Source: Aplectana chamaeleonis (Eukaryota; Nematoda; Chromadorea; Rhabditida; Cosmocercidae). From it: a DNA stretch of 64,000 nt. This document shows, one piece after another, positions 1 through 10,968 of this stretch. The stretch covers positions 244,498-308,497 of the forward strand of contig JAPDOI010000697.1 in the NCBI GenBank assembly GCA_029168955.1, in the 5' to 3' direction. Position 1 is the first letter of the stretch. Each line of letters begins with the position of its first letter. The translations under genes and the position numbers were made by a program. A model generated the notes under the pieces. That model saw only the letters and a list, made by a program, of their open reading frames with translations. It did not search any database and had not been told where the DNA came from.

Positions 1-528
1 CAGAAAAAAACGCTCAGAAAGAAGTCATTTCTTGGTGTCCTCTCGCCCCCAATTATCGACATTTGTGTGAAATCCTGTTTTGTCAACTTTTATTTTGCTT
101 CTAAAGTGATTTCTGAGCATTTCTGGAGACTATTTACCACTTTAGTAGCATAATAAAAAGTGAATAAAAACGCATTTATTAAAATCTCGTTAATTAGGGG
201 GCCGGCCGACACCGGTAATTAGTCGTTATACCTTCTTTTTAAGGGTTTTCCCGCATATTTTTGCGTTTTTTCACTTATTTTTACTTTTGTGATGACCAAA
301 TCTACATTCTCATGAAGAGAGCTCGAAAGTCGTTTTTATTGCAAACTCAGTTGTTTCGGTTTGAATGATTCTCTGGGCCCACCTAAGAACGTAGGGAGAG
401 TTTGTTCGATTAAAAACGCTTTATTGTGAAGATAAATGAGGTAGAATGTCTAAAATTCTGTCAAAAGGGGCTGGCCCTCCGTCAGTCATCTGGCACAATT
501 TCCTGTCAGCCATCATATAAGTAAATGA
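1..528. other. No gene recognised
   Basis: Moderately AT-rich DNA with several poly-T and poly-A runs. I see no open frame with splice signals and no repeat shared with the rest of the window. It appears to be ordinary intergenic DNA. Confidence 0.5.
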
Positions 529-1045
529 ACAACAATTGATACACGATTTTTGGATGTTTTTTGCCGTAACTGCAGTTCAACGTCGCAGTGCACGTTATGG
601 TATGATTACACAAGGTGCTGAGTTGATCGCAAAACGCTTGGCTCCGGGCGAGATTGAACCAGCATATTCCCTTTCCGGGGGAGCGCCTTATCGCACTGCA
701 CCACCGTAGCCCCAGCGCCGCTCTCACTCAACTGCTCGGTAAATCTTCACCGAAGCAATCATCCTTTCACCCGTATAACGGGATGAAACAGGAATACCGC
801 CAGAGACTATCTAACAGTCGTAGACCTGTCAAGATGATGCCCTAGTTAAGTCTTACACGATTTTTGGATGTTTTTTGCCGTAACTGCAGTTCAACGTCGC
901 AGTGCACGTTATGGTATGATTACACACCAGCATATTCCCTTTCCGGGGGAGGGCTCCCCCGGAAAGGGAATATGCTGGTTCAATCTCGCCCGGAGCCAAG
1001 CGTTTTGCGATCAACTCAGCACCTTGTGTAATCAACAATTGATAC
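529..1045. mobile_element. Rearranged foldback element
   Basis: A 72-base block at 541-612 is repeated directly and almost exactly at 855-926. The block after it (about 604-683) reappears inverted at about 955-1034. A short AACAATTGATA motif borders both outer edges. The mix of direct and inverted copies suggests a foldback element that was duplicated and partly inverted, or nested insertions of one family. No coding capacity is visible. The high identity between arms implies a recent event or ongoing conversion. Confidence 0.75.
927..978. repeat. Perfect 25-bp hairpin
   Basis: Two perfectly complementary 25-base arms (927-951 and 954-978) are separated by only two bases. The arms begin CCAGCATATTCCC and end in a C/G-rich CTCCCCC tract. 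This is the centre of the surrounding foldback and would form a cruciform or a strong RNA stem. It may be a replication or assembly fold-back point rather than a functional site. Confidence 0.9.
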
Positions 1046-1067
1046 AGTACAACTGAGGGGAAGTAGA

Positions 1068-1171
1068 TGGAATATTTTTCATGATCCTTTCTTCACTGAT
1101 GAAACGGTCAGACTCTAAACCTTCGTTTTCTGGTGGAAACTTGGAAACGATTTTCATCGTGGACACTACCT
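1068..1171 (-). mobile_element. Truncated TTAA element, end fragment
   Basis: Read on the minus strand, this is homologous over about 100 bases to the left end of the intact element at 6942-7379, including its terminal CGTGGACACTACCT. It abuts the TTAA at 1172-1175. The other end is missing, apparently cut off by the foldback to its left. It is a non-coding MITE-like remnant; the class is inferred from the TTAA flank and short inverted ends. Confidence 0.7.
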
Positions 1172-1175
1172 TTAA

Positions 1176-1660
1176 GTTGCAGTCCAAACTCGGAATCGTT
1201 CTTCTCCTTATCATAGAGACCCATGGTGGTCTCGTGGTGATTCCAGTGATACCTCTGAAATCGTTCAAAACTCCTGGAAATAGAGTTGTGGCCCCTCAAA
1301 AATCGAGCGAAATTGGGCGTCGAAAGCATGGTGGACAAGTTGTCAAAGGCTTGTAACTTCCACCATTCGCAACCAATATGTGACAGGTAACCTGAGTAAA
1401 GGAAGAGGCTGAGAATCAAGGGACTAACAGGACTATTAGTCGAAAACCATCACTAATCTCATCAATATAGAGTTCGAAAAATCCTCTAAGGAGGCGTGCC
1501 AAAGTGTCTCCTTGTTGCGGGCGCCCCAGGTTGGCTTCCTCATATATCTCGCTTGATCGGAGGAAGTGAGAGCTCGCAGCTGACATATGGTGTGCAGGGT
1601 AGGTCTATCGCACAATTATGTGGAAATCTCGGATATCGTCCCCAAGCTTGGACCGTGAAT
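1176..1660 (-). mobile_element. TTAA-flanked non-autonomous element, old copy
   Basis: Flanked by TTAA at 1172-1175 and 1661-1664. In reverse orientation it aligns along its length with the element at 37295-37770: both contain a stretch about acetone-free of gaps around the TTTCCACATAATT motif, a GAGCTCTC motif and a GTCCACCATGCTT motif in the same order. Ends carry a decayed form of AGGCACAGTCCAA. It is more diverged than the 37-kb copy and has no intact open frame. It shares its left TTAA with the truncated element next door. Confidence 0.75.
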
Positions 1661-1675
1661 TTAAATACAGCGTTA

Positions 1676-2816
1676 ACGACAGAATGAATGGGCGTGATGG
1701 CTGTTCATTGATTTTGGTTATGAATGATGATTATTGGATATTGTTAAGATCTTCTACTGGGGCCGTATGCAAGAATGCGCCGGCTGGGGCAGGGGCAGTG
1801 CAGTCGGCGCCTTTGAAGACGGCCGTTGCTCACTAGACAGGACATGCTCATACACTGGACGGGGCTAGCGCAGCTCTTCAGGGAGGCAACCCTCCGGGCA
1901 CCGGCGCTTGCCCCCCCAATCGGGGGGCTACCGCCGGAGTGACAATTTCGCTTGATCGGAGCCCCCCCCCGTCACTGCCCTGAAGCCCCCTGTCACTGCC
2001 TTGAAGCCTCCTGTCACCGCCTTGAAGCCCCCGTCACTGCCCCGGAGCCATGACGTTACGGCTCCGGAGCAGTGACGTCACCCTCCTCCCGAAAGCGTCT
2101 CCGCTTTCCTCCAAAAATATCCCTTTCTCACAGTGACTCGAAGTCGCCGTCCAGGGCCGGACCTGTTGGGCCGAATGCGACTCTCCATGAGGTGAGGCGC
2201 CTTTTATACCGGTCGAGCACGTGATAGATCACAGGAGAAATCACGTCAAATCGGGACAAAACTCAAAAAACTATGCGTGCGTTTGGCCTACTATGCCTTC
2301 TCTGGCCTCTATTGTCGTAAACTACCTTCTACGACTTCTTCCCATCTTTTCCCTCTCTTCCTCGGGCAAGCGCCGGAGGAGAGCAGGGGCCTCCCTGAAG
2401 CTCCCTCGGGGAGGCCTGCGCTGTCTCTCCCCAAGTCGAAACCGGGCTCTATTGTCCGGCGCTTGCCCCCCCCGCAGAGTCTGAGTGTCTGTCGTGGTTG
2501 GTCACAAGTCTAGACACGTGTGTCGTGCCCCATCGCTGTGCCCTAGCCGCCCCAGCTAGGAGATCGGAGCGGCTGGGGGCAGCGAGGAAGACTGCTGGGG
2601 CACGATATACTTGTCTTGACTTGTGACCAACCACTATAGACGTGTCCTGTCTTGTAAGCAACGGCGATCTTCAAAGGCGCCGGCTGCACTGCCCCCGCCC
2701 CAACTTGCGCGTTCTTGCATACGGCCCCTGGTTTGAGCAAGCTACAGTGCCCAATATCATTATCAGTAGTTGATGATAATGAGCAGCCAGCAAGTCCATT
2801 CATTTTATCGCAAACG
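1676..2816. mobile_element. Composite foldback with CCAGGGG-type inner ends
   Basis: Arms at about 1676-1860 and 2635-2816 are inverted copies: both read AATGAATGG at the outer edge and GGGGCCGTATGCAAGAA further in. The inner parts match the complete foldback at 15775-16109. The 1860-2480 interior is GC-rich, with homopolymer C runs, and holds a minus-strand promoter-like cassette. A second partial palindrome, GCGCTTGCCCCCCC, occurs at 1905 and 2459. The outer arms show the family is longer than the 333-bp version. Confidence 0.7.
2103..2235 (-). promoter_or_regulatory. Dispersed TATA-box promoter-like cassette, copy 1
   Basis: On the minus strand there is a consensus TATAAAAG (2209 down to 2202), preceded by CACGTG and followed by GCGCCTCA, CATTCGGC, CCGGCCCTG and GACTTCGAGTCA. 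These blocks recur in the same order downstream of TATAAAAG at 25613. Conservation of the TATA box and about 80 bases after it, but not of the wider flanks, suggests a core promoter carried by a mobile element, for example a solo LTR. No gene follows it here. Promoter activity is inference. Confidence 0.45.
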
Positions 2817-2820
2817 CTCT

Positions 2821-3830
2821 CTTTAATAAACAGAAACATGAACACGAACGAGATGCCGTAAAATCCGCAATAATATGAACGCCGATAATTTCATCTCCTT
2901 TTATTATTCCATCAACGTAGTTCCTAATCAAGAAATCCGACTGAGGAAGTCATGCATTTTCCGTGTCCTGGATGAGGCCTGATACGGATGTGGTCGTATA
3001 TTCGAGAAGGGATGACGATGCTGGGTGTTAGCAGGTCGCTCATGTGATGGGGAACTTCGAGATTGCTTTTCTTCGCTTTGTTCGTCGGAGCTCGACGAGT
3101 TTGCGTGAGAGTGAGCAGTACGAGAGTCCTGAAAATACCGTGTGTCAGTCATTGTAAGTGTACTATCTCCCGAGACAGCGCTCATAGCAAATTTCAATTT
3201 AAAGTTTTCTGAAGGATTTGAGTCGATGGATCATAAAAATGCGAAATTGGTATGAAAGAGAATCCATGCAACCCAACAAGCTCGTTTCAAATTCTGCTTA
3301 GATGACGTTTTTTCGGAGCGCGTCACTGAGCCATTGAAAGACAGAAAAACCTTCTTACTACCCTTGCCTGTTTACTTTGAAGGCACTGTTCACGATAAAC
3401 TTCTTTCTAAAGCTATCATGGGAAACAGTTGCGATGGCTCTCTTTAGCACAGAAGCTTCTGGAGAACGGGTTGAATGCATCTTTCTCCAGTTGTGTACTC
3501 GTTGCCTTTTCACCGTATGCTGTCAGATGTTATAGGTCTGAAGAAGGTGCTGAGAACACCGAAAGCTTGCTCATAAATACGGTGTCAACATAGAAGTTTC
3601 GACCATCTCATTGATTACAAGTATTGTGATCAGTGTGCGGAGCATAAAATCCCCATATCTAGGACGAGCATAAAATCTGAAAATTAGTTTTTGGGGTGTC
3701 CTGTGCCTTTGAAGAAGGAAGAATCTCTTTTTTTGGACAAAACATCGAAATGGATGGCACGGCTTCCCAAACAAACTTTGTATAAGGCTATCTGTTTCGT
3801 GGGGGTACGTTAACCACTATACATTGGATT
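2821..3830. other. Mostly unique DNA with weak exon-like segments
   Basis: No repeat shared with the rest of the window was seen. On the minus strand a TATTTTCAG acceptor at about 3135 opens a 66-codon frame rich in Ser, His, Glu and Gln that stops near 2931. Another short frame lies at about 3415-3510. Low-complexity composition and the absence of a donor/acceptor chain make these weak; they could be remnants of a gene or chance frames. Confidence 0.3.
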
Positions 3831-3873
3831 CGACTCACTCATTTTCGGATATCCATCCGAATGAACCGAATTT

Positions 3874-5098
3874 TTCATGATTCAAAACCCGATTCACCGA
3901 AAAAACGTCAAAATCCGAATGATCCAAAATCCGATTCACCGAAAAAACGTCAAAATCCGAGTGATCCAAAATCCGATTCACCGAAAAAACGTCAAAATCC
4001 GAATGATCCAGAATCCGGTTCACCAAAAAAGCGTCAAAATCCGAGTGATCCAAAATCCGATTCAACGGAAAAGCGTTAAAATCCGAGTGATCCAAAATCT
4101 GAATCACCGAAAAACGTCAAAATCCGAGTGATCCGAAATTCGATTCACCGAAAAACGTCAAAATCCGAGTGATCCAAAATCCGATTCACCGAAAAAACGT
4201 CAAAATCCGAGTGATCCAAAATCCGATTCACCGAAAAAACGTCAAAATCCGAATGATCCAAAATCCGATTCACCGAAAAAACGTCAAAATCCGAATGATC
4301 CAAAATCCGATTCACCGAAAAAACGTCAAAATCCGAGTGATCCAAAATCCGATTCACCGAAAAAACGTCAAAATCCGAATGATCCAAAATCCGATTCACC
4401 GAAAAAACGTCAAAATCCGAATGATCCAAAATCCGATTCACCGAAAAAACGTCAAAATCCGAGTGATCCAAAATCCGATTCACCGAAAAAACGTCAAAAT
4501 CCGAATGGATCCAAAATCCGATTCACCGAAAAACGTCAAAATCCATGATCCAAAAATCCGATTCACCGGAAAAACATCAAAATCCGAGTGATCCAAAATC
4601 CGATTCACCGAAAAACTTTAAATCCCGAGGGATGAAAAATCCGATTCACCGAAAAAATGTCGAAATCCGAGTGATCTAAAATCCGATTCAGCGAAAAAAA
4701 CGTCAAAATCCGGTTGATTAAAAATCTGAATCACCGAAAAAACGTCAAAATCCGAGCGATCCAAAAACCGATTCACCGAAAAAACGTCAAAATCCGAACG
4801 AACCAAAATCCGATTCACCAAAAAAACGACAAAATCCGAGGGATCCAAAATCCGATTCACCAAAAAAACGACAAAATCACCGAAAACGTCAAAATCCGAA
4901 TGATCCAAAATCCGATTCACCGAAAAAACGTCAAAATCCGAATGATCCAAAATCCGATTCACCGAAAAAACGTCAAAATCCGAGTGATCCAAAATCCGAT
5001 TCACCGAAAAAACGTCAAAATCCGAATGATCCGAAATCCGATTCACCGAAACAACGTCAAAATCTGGGTGATCCAAAATCTGAATCACCGAAATGTGC
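3874..5098. repeat. Minisatellite S2, 42-bp period, about 29 copies
   Basis: Tandem repeat with key blocks GATCCAAAATCCGATTC, CACCGAAAAAACGTC and AAAATCCGA in each unit. Most units differ at one site (CGAGTGATCC versus CGAATGATCC), and the two forms are interspersed. The outer units are more diverged and the central ones (about 4170-4500) nearly identical, as expected for array growth from the middle. Because 42 is a multiple of three and the unit lacks stops in several frames, long spurious open frames occur on both strands. A related fragment lies at 6490-6600. Confidence 0.97.
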
Positions 5099-5149
5099 CA
5101 TGAGTCGGATAATGATTCGGATACCGAGTATTTGAAATATGTCATGATT

Positions 5150-6480
5150 CGGATCGGATAATGAGCAGGGCTGCGCGGAAATCTTTTACAAGATTTTCGG
5201 AAACGGAAGAAAAATGGTCAAAAACAGCTGGAAAGGGAAATTCGGAAACGGAAGAAACCAAAAAAACTATGGGTTGTCTCATCCTCATATTTCGTCGCTC
5301 CACATTTTTCGCAGCTCTCACTCAACAACCTGTGGTTTTGTCAGCAAACTATAATTATTGAATTTTGGTTTTTAGAATGTTTGAGGCCTTTGTATGGCAA
5401 TATATAAGCTAACAATTATTTGAACTGCATGAAATCACTATGAGGCACGACACGATTTTGAATGCTCGCTCCTGCGAGAATCCGAGAAGGAAGTTTCTAA
5501 AATATTCAGTCTATGTAGCTGCCCTCCAAAGCGGTGTACAGCCTGTTTCCCAGATATAGTCCAGGCTGTACCAGGTATAGGTGAATGCGGGTGGCAGCGC
5601 TGCGTGCTCAAAGCTGGTCATAAGGCAGCCATCAAATTATCAGCGTTGACTGTCTAGATTTTATTCTGAACCTTAATTGCCTACCGGAGCTATCGGCGAG
5701 TATAGTAAAATTCAACTGTGATCTGCCTGGCCAGATTCATGAGTTGCTTATTTTGTGTCATCGTTCTAGTAGGGCGGGGAGGTGAAATTTTAGAATCCCG
5801 AACTCTGTCGAGGATCTCAGTCAGGCTCAGATACATATTCGATGGAACACAAGAATTTGGAAGAGAATCTCGACCCACCATTGTCACTTCGAACATACTT
5901 GCACAGACCCATTACCCATGCTGCACTATTTTCTTCCGTTTCCGGCCCCAACAAGTCGGAAACGGAAGCGGAACGGAACAGCCCAAAAGCACCGGAAATA
6001 CGGAAACGGAATCGGAATAGTTCCGCAAAGTCCTGATAATGAGTCGGATATTGGTAGATTCTGCGAGTGCTGTTACTCAAAAAAGTGTATCTGATGTCAC
6101 GGGCAGGGTTCAGCACCAGTTGCGATTATCGCAAGGAGGTCCTCTTCGATCAATTTGTTTTTGCGAGTATGGCGCATAGAGGGTACGATTGGCTTCCAAA
6201 GACCATGCGTATTGTTCAAACGGGCAACCCTGTTCGATTAGGTTTAGACACGGGTGTTCACGAAATCGATGTGGAGGATTGATACTCATGATGCGCATTC
6301 ATACTAATGCTTTAACATTACACTCACTTTGAAGATATTGTGAAGAATGAACACATTTTAAAAATAGGATTGGTTTACAAATATTTCGTTGTAAAGATGG
6401 TTATCAATAAATTATTCTATCATGGTACGATAGAAAACCTTTTTTCTCTCGAAAATTTCCCCCAAAATGCATTATATAAA
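5150..6480. other. No gene recognised; CGGAAACGG-rich patches
   Basis: Short degenerate repeats of CGGAAACGGAA occur at 5195-5265 and 5940-6025 and resemble borders of the S2 array. A GAGTCGGATAAT-like motif is also shared. Minus-strand frames near 5690-6116 contain a peptide RSDNGGSRFSSKF that recalls an integrase catalytic core, but it is isolated (see rejected items). The rest shows nothing recognisable. Confidence 0.4.
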
Positions 6481-6489
6481 TGCACATAC

Positions 6490-6600
6490 TTGCATCCGAA
6501 CGGATATCTGACTCGGATATTGGGATTTCGACTCACCGAAAAAAGGTCAAAATCCGAATGATCCAAATCCCGAATCACCGAAAAAACGTGATTTTAGGAT
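6490..6600. repeat. Isolated S2-related fragment
   Basis: About two degenerate S2 units with CACCGAAAAAACGTG and GTCAAAATCCGAATGATCC, 1.4 kb beyond the main array. It is bordered by GGATAT/GGATAC motifs that also border the main array, so it may mark an edge of the same duplicated block. Confidence 0.75.
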
Positions 6601-6941
6601 TGATCCGAGATCCGACTATCCGTCTAGCCTCTCTACCCGATTGAATCAGATTATCCGATGTTGATGTTTTGAATCTATCCGTTTGAGTCGGATATCCAAG
6701 ACCTCTGATTTGTGAGTTATCCGAAATCTGAGTATGCGAAAATTCTTGATTCGTATCCAATGTATACTATCCACCCAGATTGCCATTGACGCCCAAAAAG
6801 TTTTAAAACGGTTCTCTTGTTCGGAACAATCCCGTAAGTTGCGAAGAATCAACGAGTGAAGCAAAATTCTGCCTAATTCTGGAAGCCGCTGAGCAGTGAA
6901 GAAGTGGCCCGAGTACCGTTTATGAACTAAATCGCTATTAA

Positions 6942-7379
6942 AGGCAATGTCCACGATAAAAATCGTTTTCGAATTTTCACCAGAAAACGAAGATTTAGAG
7001 CCCGACTGTTTCATCAGTGAAGAAGGAATCATGAAAAACGCTGCAAAACATCCAAAAACAGCTCTTCTTCTTGAAAGCCACATTTCAACTGTGGGTGAGT
7101 TGCGCGAGCATGGGCCTGAAGTAGACAGCGTGCGCAACTGCGCCCCAATGCTAAAACTCAGCCGCGATCGCGCTCCAGTGCTAATGTAGAAGCGGACCAA
7201 ACTGTTCCTCGGAAAACTCGACCGCGAGAGGAAGGGCTATCTCGAGCGGAATTCGGAGCCGTATGAAGCTCTTTCAGGCTCGTTTTCGTTCGTTCTTTCG
7301 ACCCCAGTGCTCCAATGAGACCCTGAACTCTCGATTTCCGACCAAAAACCGACGACGAACATTACCGTGGACACTGCCT
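6942..7379 (+). mobile_element. TTAA-flanked element, 438 bp, complete
   Basis: Perfect TTAA on both sides (6938-6941 and 7380-7383). Terminal inverted repeat is AGGCAATGTCCACG on the left and AGGCAGTGTCCACG on the reversed right end, 13 of 14 matching. The left 100 bases match 1068-1171. No transposase frame is present, so it is non-autonomous. TTAA duplication is typical of piggyBac-type transposition, but the AGGCA terminus is not the classical piggyBac end, so the superfamily is left open. Confidence 0.85.
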
Positions 7380-7561
7380 TTAAGATCGTCTTCAAAATCG
7401 AGAATCCCACCGTGAACATCGGATGATTCCTGCAAGTCGTTTTGAAACTACCGCCAAGAGTCGAAGACGAAATAGTTTGTGAGGCGATCCTTGGGAGTGT
7501 GCAACGCCCTAACCTTCATCTTCTACCCTTTATGATGTTCTTGTAAAAGTGCTCTAGTGAA

Positions 7562-8047
7562 TTACTGTTTTGAGTTCAAAGTGTAATGCGGAGGCCTCAC
7601 CATGAAGATTCCGCCTTCATGATCGCGAGAGCCTCCCAGCCAGGTATACCCTGTGTATTGAAAACTCAAACAGAATTTCAAACTTGCCGCTCCAAGCACA
7701 CCCAATCTATCTTCCAGCGACGGAACGAACATTCTCGCAAAAGACGTGGTGGGATCGGTGTCAAGAGCATGACGAACGGGATCCACGTTGATCAGTGAGG
7801 AGCCGAACTTTATCCTATGGAAGGTGTCCAACGCCTGAAGACAGACAATGAAAACTCAAACTCAGAGACTTTTGGTATCTAGTTATAAAAAAATTACCTC
7901 ATCGCAGAAGGCTGGCGAAGAGTTCAAACAAATTCGCTTCGCCTTCTGAAAGGCATCTCTAGCCTCAGGGCTCAAATCATTATGCCGATCGACTCCTTCG
8001 TTCTCTTTTTCAGAGAAGGATAGGCCACTTCGTGACTCTCCATTCAT
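7562..8047 (-). CDS. Candidate two-exon gene or gene fragment, product unknown
   Basis: Minus strand. A pyrimidine-rich CTTTCAG acceptor lies directly before an ATG at 8047-8045. Exon 1 (8047-7898) is 50 open codons ending at a good donor, GATGAG/GTAATT. A 63-base intron ends in TCTGTCTTCAG at 7835. Exon 2 (7834-7562) continues in the same phase for 90 codons to a TAA. The predicted protein is about 140 residues, charged in the N-terminal part (Glu/Lys/Asp-rich, then a SPEARDAFQKAKR segment), with no signal peptide or membrane segment. I do not recognise the family. An acceptor immediately before ATG could be a trans-splice site or simply an internal exon of a longer gene; another exon-like segment lies upstream at 9094-9266. 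Intron length and acceptor are nematode-like. Chance cannot be excluded. Confidence 0.4.
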
Positions 8048-9093
8048 CTGAAAGTCAGAGTAAGGCTCAGGCAGGCATGTGGTTTTTGCCAATCTTGATA
8101 ATCCCTTCATTCAATGATGTAGGAACCGTTGTCGAAAAAAGCAGGGGAGGTAGTAATTTAACCAAACTACGTTGTTATAACTCCTCGCGAGAGCGTGTGA
8201 TTACGCAAAATCGATGATCATCGTGGCCACACGATTTGCTAGCCGCTCACGCGCGCTCACCCATTACGCCAGATTCAAGAAGGAAGCAGCAAATTTCAAG
8301 CTTTCTGTTCAATCCTCAAAGTAGGAGACAAGAAACCTGTCGCAAAACTAATGCCCTTGCTTTCCATAATCTTGCCACAGAATACGCAAACGGTGGGAAA
8401 TGATCACAGGTGTCACATATTCGAGCTATTGATCACCCGGTCAAACGATGTCAGTCAAATCAAAACGAGGTAGGGGTTGTTTGACTATGTTCGTTTGGGG
8501 GGCACGGACTATTCCAGCGTTGAGGAGCGATGACTCAGAACTTTTTGAACAATTTGAGAACGACATAAAACACCGTGATCAATTGTAAAACAATATTTCT
8601 TCGCGTGAACAACGTTTGGTTCAATTAATTAATTCAAACGTTAGTTGTTGGTGGCTGCAACGGCGCACGGACAATTAACACGCGACGAAAATCGAAGAAG
8701 TGCCGCTGATACGGGCACGAACAAGTAATCGGCAATAAATTTTGGGAACGGGCATATTCCAAACTACATTGGAGTCCGCGAAAAAACAACGAACAAATTG
8801 CGTTGGCCATTAAATAGGCCTGATATACGGATCACTTACAAGCAGCATATTGCACAACTATTATCCAAGCTTTGGAACGCACTTGTTACGAACAGCAAGG
8901 CGTATTAGTTGAGCCCTACTCAGATAAAAACAGCCCACTTCCCGCCGGCCAAGTCGGGCTAGTCGACTTCGCGAGGCCCCAATTTTGTGGGCGTGGCACA
9001 GCGCCCCACTTCCCGCAGAGAGAGAGGTTTTCCAGTCTTCCCGCGTAGTGTCGGCGGGCAGTCGGCTATTCCTGGGGGTCATCGAACACTCAC
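8048..9093. other. Intergenic or intronic DNA, weak exon-like stretch
   Basis: No clear repeat family. On the minus strand about 28 open codons at 8435-8320 end at a CAG/GTTTCT donor in the phase needed by the 8047 exon, but its acceptor is poor. A GC-richer patch at 8930-9070 shares TTCCCGC and TAGTCGACTTC-like words with 9520-9600. Nothing else is supportable. Confidence 0.3.
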
Positions 9094-9266
9094 TCATCGA
9101 TTCCCACATTGGAATCATCATTGAACCACCCACTAGAGCGGAGCCAATGAACAATTGCTGAGTAGAGAACGCTGTGTGGAGACTCTTTCCAAAACCCGCG
9201 CTGTATGCGACGCTTTCTCTGGGCAGGTGAGCCATTGTCTGTTGATGGTATCTGCGGATGAAAAGA
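9094..9266 (-). other. Exon-like segment upstream of the 7.6-8.0 kb candidate gene
   Basis: Minus strand. A GCGCTTGCAG acceptor precedes 57 open codons ending at a strong GATGA/GTGAGT donor. The frame encodes a basic stretch (AQRKRRIQRGFWKE) followed by a hydrophobic/aromatic segment. Its donor phase (two bases) does not join directly to the 8047 exon without creating a stop, so either an intermediate exon is missing or the segment is not coding. A second frame across the same DNA is also open, which weakens the case. Confidence 0.2.
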
Positions 9267-10300
9267 CTGCAAGCGCAAGTGAGTGTAGTAAGCAACCATG
9301 TGTAAGCTTACTCCTTACTTGTCAGAGGCAGTTCAAGATGAAGGGCCCAGAAGGGGATTTTTGAAATTTTGTTTCAGCAGATCTTTATCTAAAGGGTGAT
9401 TTTTAAGTGTGCCGCAAACTTCTTTTGGATCGTCTTCTGTCAGCCATCAAATTAGCAGTAACGCGATGGCAGAAGGGCCGCTGAGTGCTTATTCAACGTG
9501 TACGGGCAGTAAACGAAACGGCGCTGCCGATTTCCCGCGACCGATCTATTGGCCTTCAGCGGGAGGGGTTACGGGACGTCGGCTAGTGGTACCGCGGGAA
9601 GTAAGATGTCTCTATCTGAGCTAGCTTCTATAAATCGATAACGCGGTGGTGATAATGCCTCCGCTGCCCCGTCGTCTTCTCCTCCGCTGTTGTTCCTCGT
9701 TCTGCTTTCCACCTCCATATTATTCACTCGTTTGAGGTTGCAGCCTTCCTTTTACCCATTCACGACCACGTGTCCCACCGGTGTCACAAGCATTTCGAAA
9801 ATCAATTTCTCCGCCCCAAGAATGATTTTCCAACCTTCTTATTACAAATGTAGCACCCTATTCTAGGCTCGACTACGGATTTCGAGGTCCGTCTGTAGCT
9901 ACACTATAGCACAGTATAAGAACTTTTGTGAGAATAGCTCGGACTCAAATAGAAAAAACGGCTACGAAAACATTTGTCCAAGCACACTATGAGTTATTTT
10001 TCCTTCCGTTGCCATTTTTTAGCTTTCTAAGATGGAAATCATAGCTGGAGTCGTGATCGTTGCGACTGGAAACTAGGCAATACTATTACGATCCCTGTTA
10101 TGTCCCAGAATATCGATTTTTCAAAATCTAAACTTTAACCCCCATCATATCGAAATATAAACCATGCGAAAATTGAAAACGGATACCTGGTCCGTGAATC
10201 GCATTCAAAACGACCCATATAAGTGAAGATCACCGAAACATTGGCCGCCAAATAATATTCCCACTTGACCCCGCCGGAGATTTCATAGTGGCTTCTGAAG
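9267..10300. other. No gene recognised
   Basis: Mixed-composition DNA without recognisable repeats except short TTCCCGC words. It runs up to the AT-rich S3 repeat. No frame with splice support was found. Confidence 0.4.
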
Positions 10301-10309
10301 TGTTGGAAC

Positions 10310-10530
10310 GAATAATTTTTTTTGAATATTCGAATAAACGAATAATTCGAATAATCCACTTCTTTGAATATTCGATTATTCGAATGAACCGAATATTCTA
10401 CTTCTTTGAATATTCGATTATTCGAATAAATGAATATTCCACTACTTTGAATATTCGATTATTCCGAATAAACCAGATAATCCACTTTTTTGAATATTCG
10501 AATAAACGAATATTTGGGCAACTTTCTATT
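10310..10530. repeat. S3 minisatellite, 41-42-bp period, five copies
   Basis: Five spaced copies of TTTGAATATTCGATTATTCG, with GAATA at 10324, 10366 and 10408 and the next units 41 and 42 bases on. Each unit also has AATAAACGAAT and AATATTCCACT. The core TTCGATTATTCGAATAAACG aligns with S2 TCCGATTCACCGAAAAAACG at 15 of 20 positions. The unit is internally palindromic (ATTCGAAT). A second array lies at 12440-12650. Confidence 0.9.
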
Positions 10531-10544
10531 GCGTACTAGCCCAT

Positions 10545-10960
10545 CCAATCCACTCAGGCAAACTGGGGCATTGTTGATAAGTTTTCATCTCATCAACTGC
10601 ACCCTTTTGACAACTCAAATCGCGCGCATTGTTAGTCTGAGACCTGCCCGTTGACGTCCGCCTGTTGTCGGGCTGTTGAAATTTTGCCGTGTCGCGTTTA
10701 GCCGCCTATTCAGCAGCAGTTCACATCCTGCAAGACTTTTATTTAGCTTGGAAACTACTTTACACCGACGCGCGTCGCGGTCGGCAAACCGACACGCGTT
10801 ACCGTCGGCACACCGGCACGCGTCGCGATCGGTATACCCACGCGTCGCGGCTGGGCGGCTTAACCACCACTGGGGCCGCCACCGGATGAGCAGGGCTCCC
10901 AGTTGCTGGGCGGGGCCAATGTACCGCATAACTTAGGTAATTGAAGCTGCTGCACTCTTG
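10545..10960 (+). repeat. Dispersed repeat G, copy 1
   Basis: Aligns colinearly over about 400 bases with 54829-55205. Shared blocks in order are AGGCAAACTGGGGC, TCTGAGACCTGCCCGTT, GACGTCCGCCTGTTGTCGGG, TTTAGCTTAGGAACTAC-like, several CACGCGTCGCGG words, and GGAGCCAATGTACCGCA-like. The CGTCGCG part is a small internal tandem repeat of unequal copy number. It has no coding frame and no clear termini. It may be part of a larger element. Confidence 0.85.
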
Positions 10961-10968
10961 CCACTTAA

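Noticed and set aside
3874..5098. CRISPR-like array
   Set aside because: Units are contiguous tandem repeats with no unique spacers, and the genome is eukaryotic.
3835..5145. Open frames on both strands in S2 with 14-residue repeats
   Set aside because: Same cause: a 42-bp repeat without stops. No start, splice or flanking coding context.
5817..6116. Integrase-like peptide RSDNGGSRFSSKF on the minus strand
   Set aside because: It recalls the second catalytic Asp region of retroviral-type integrases, but the match is about 13 residues, the usual Glu-Phe is altered, and no flanking zinc finger, other catalytic residues or reverse transcriptase is present.
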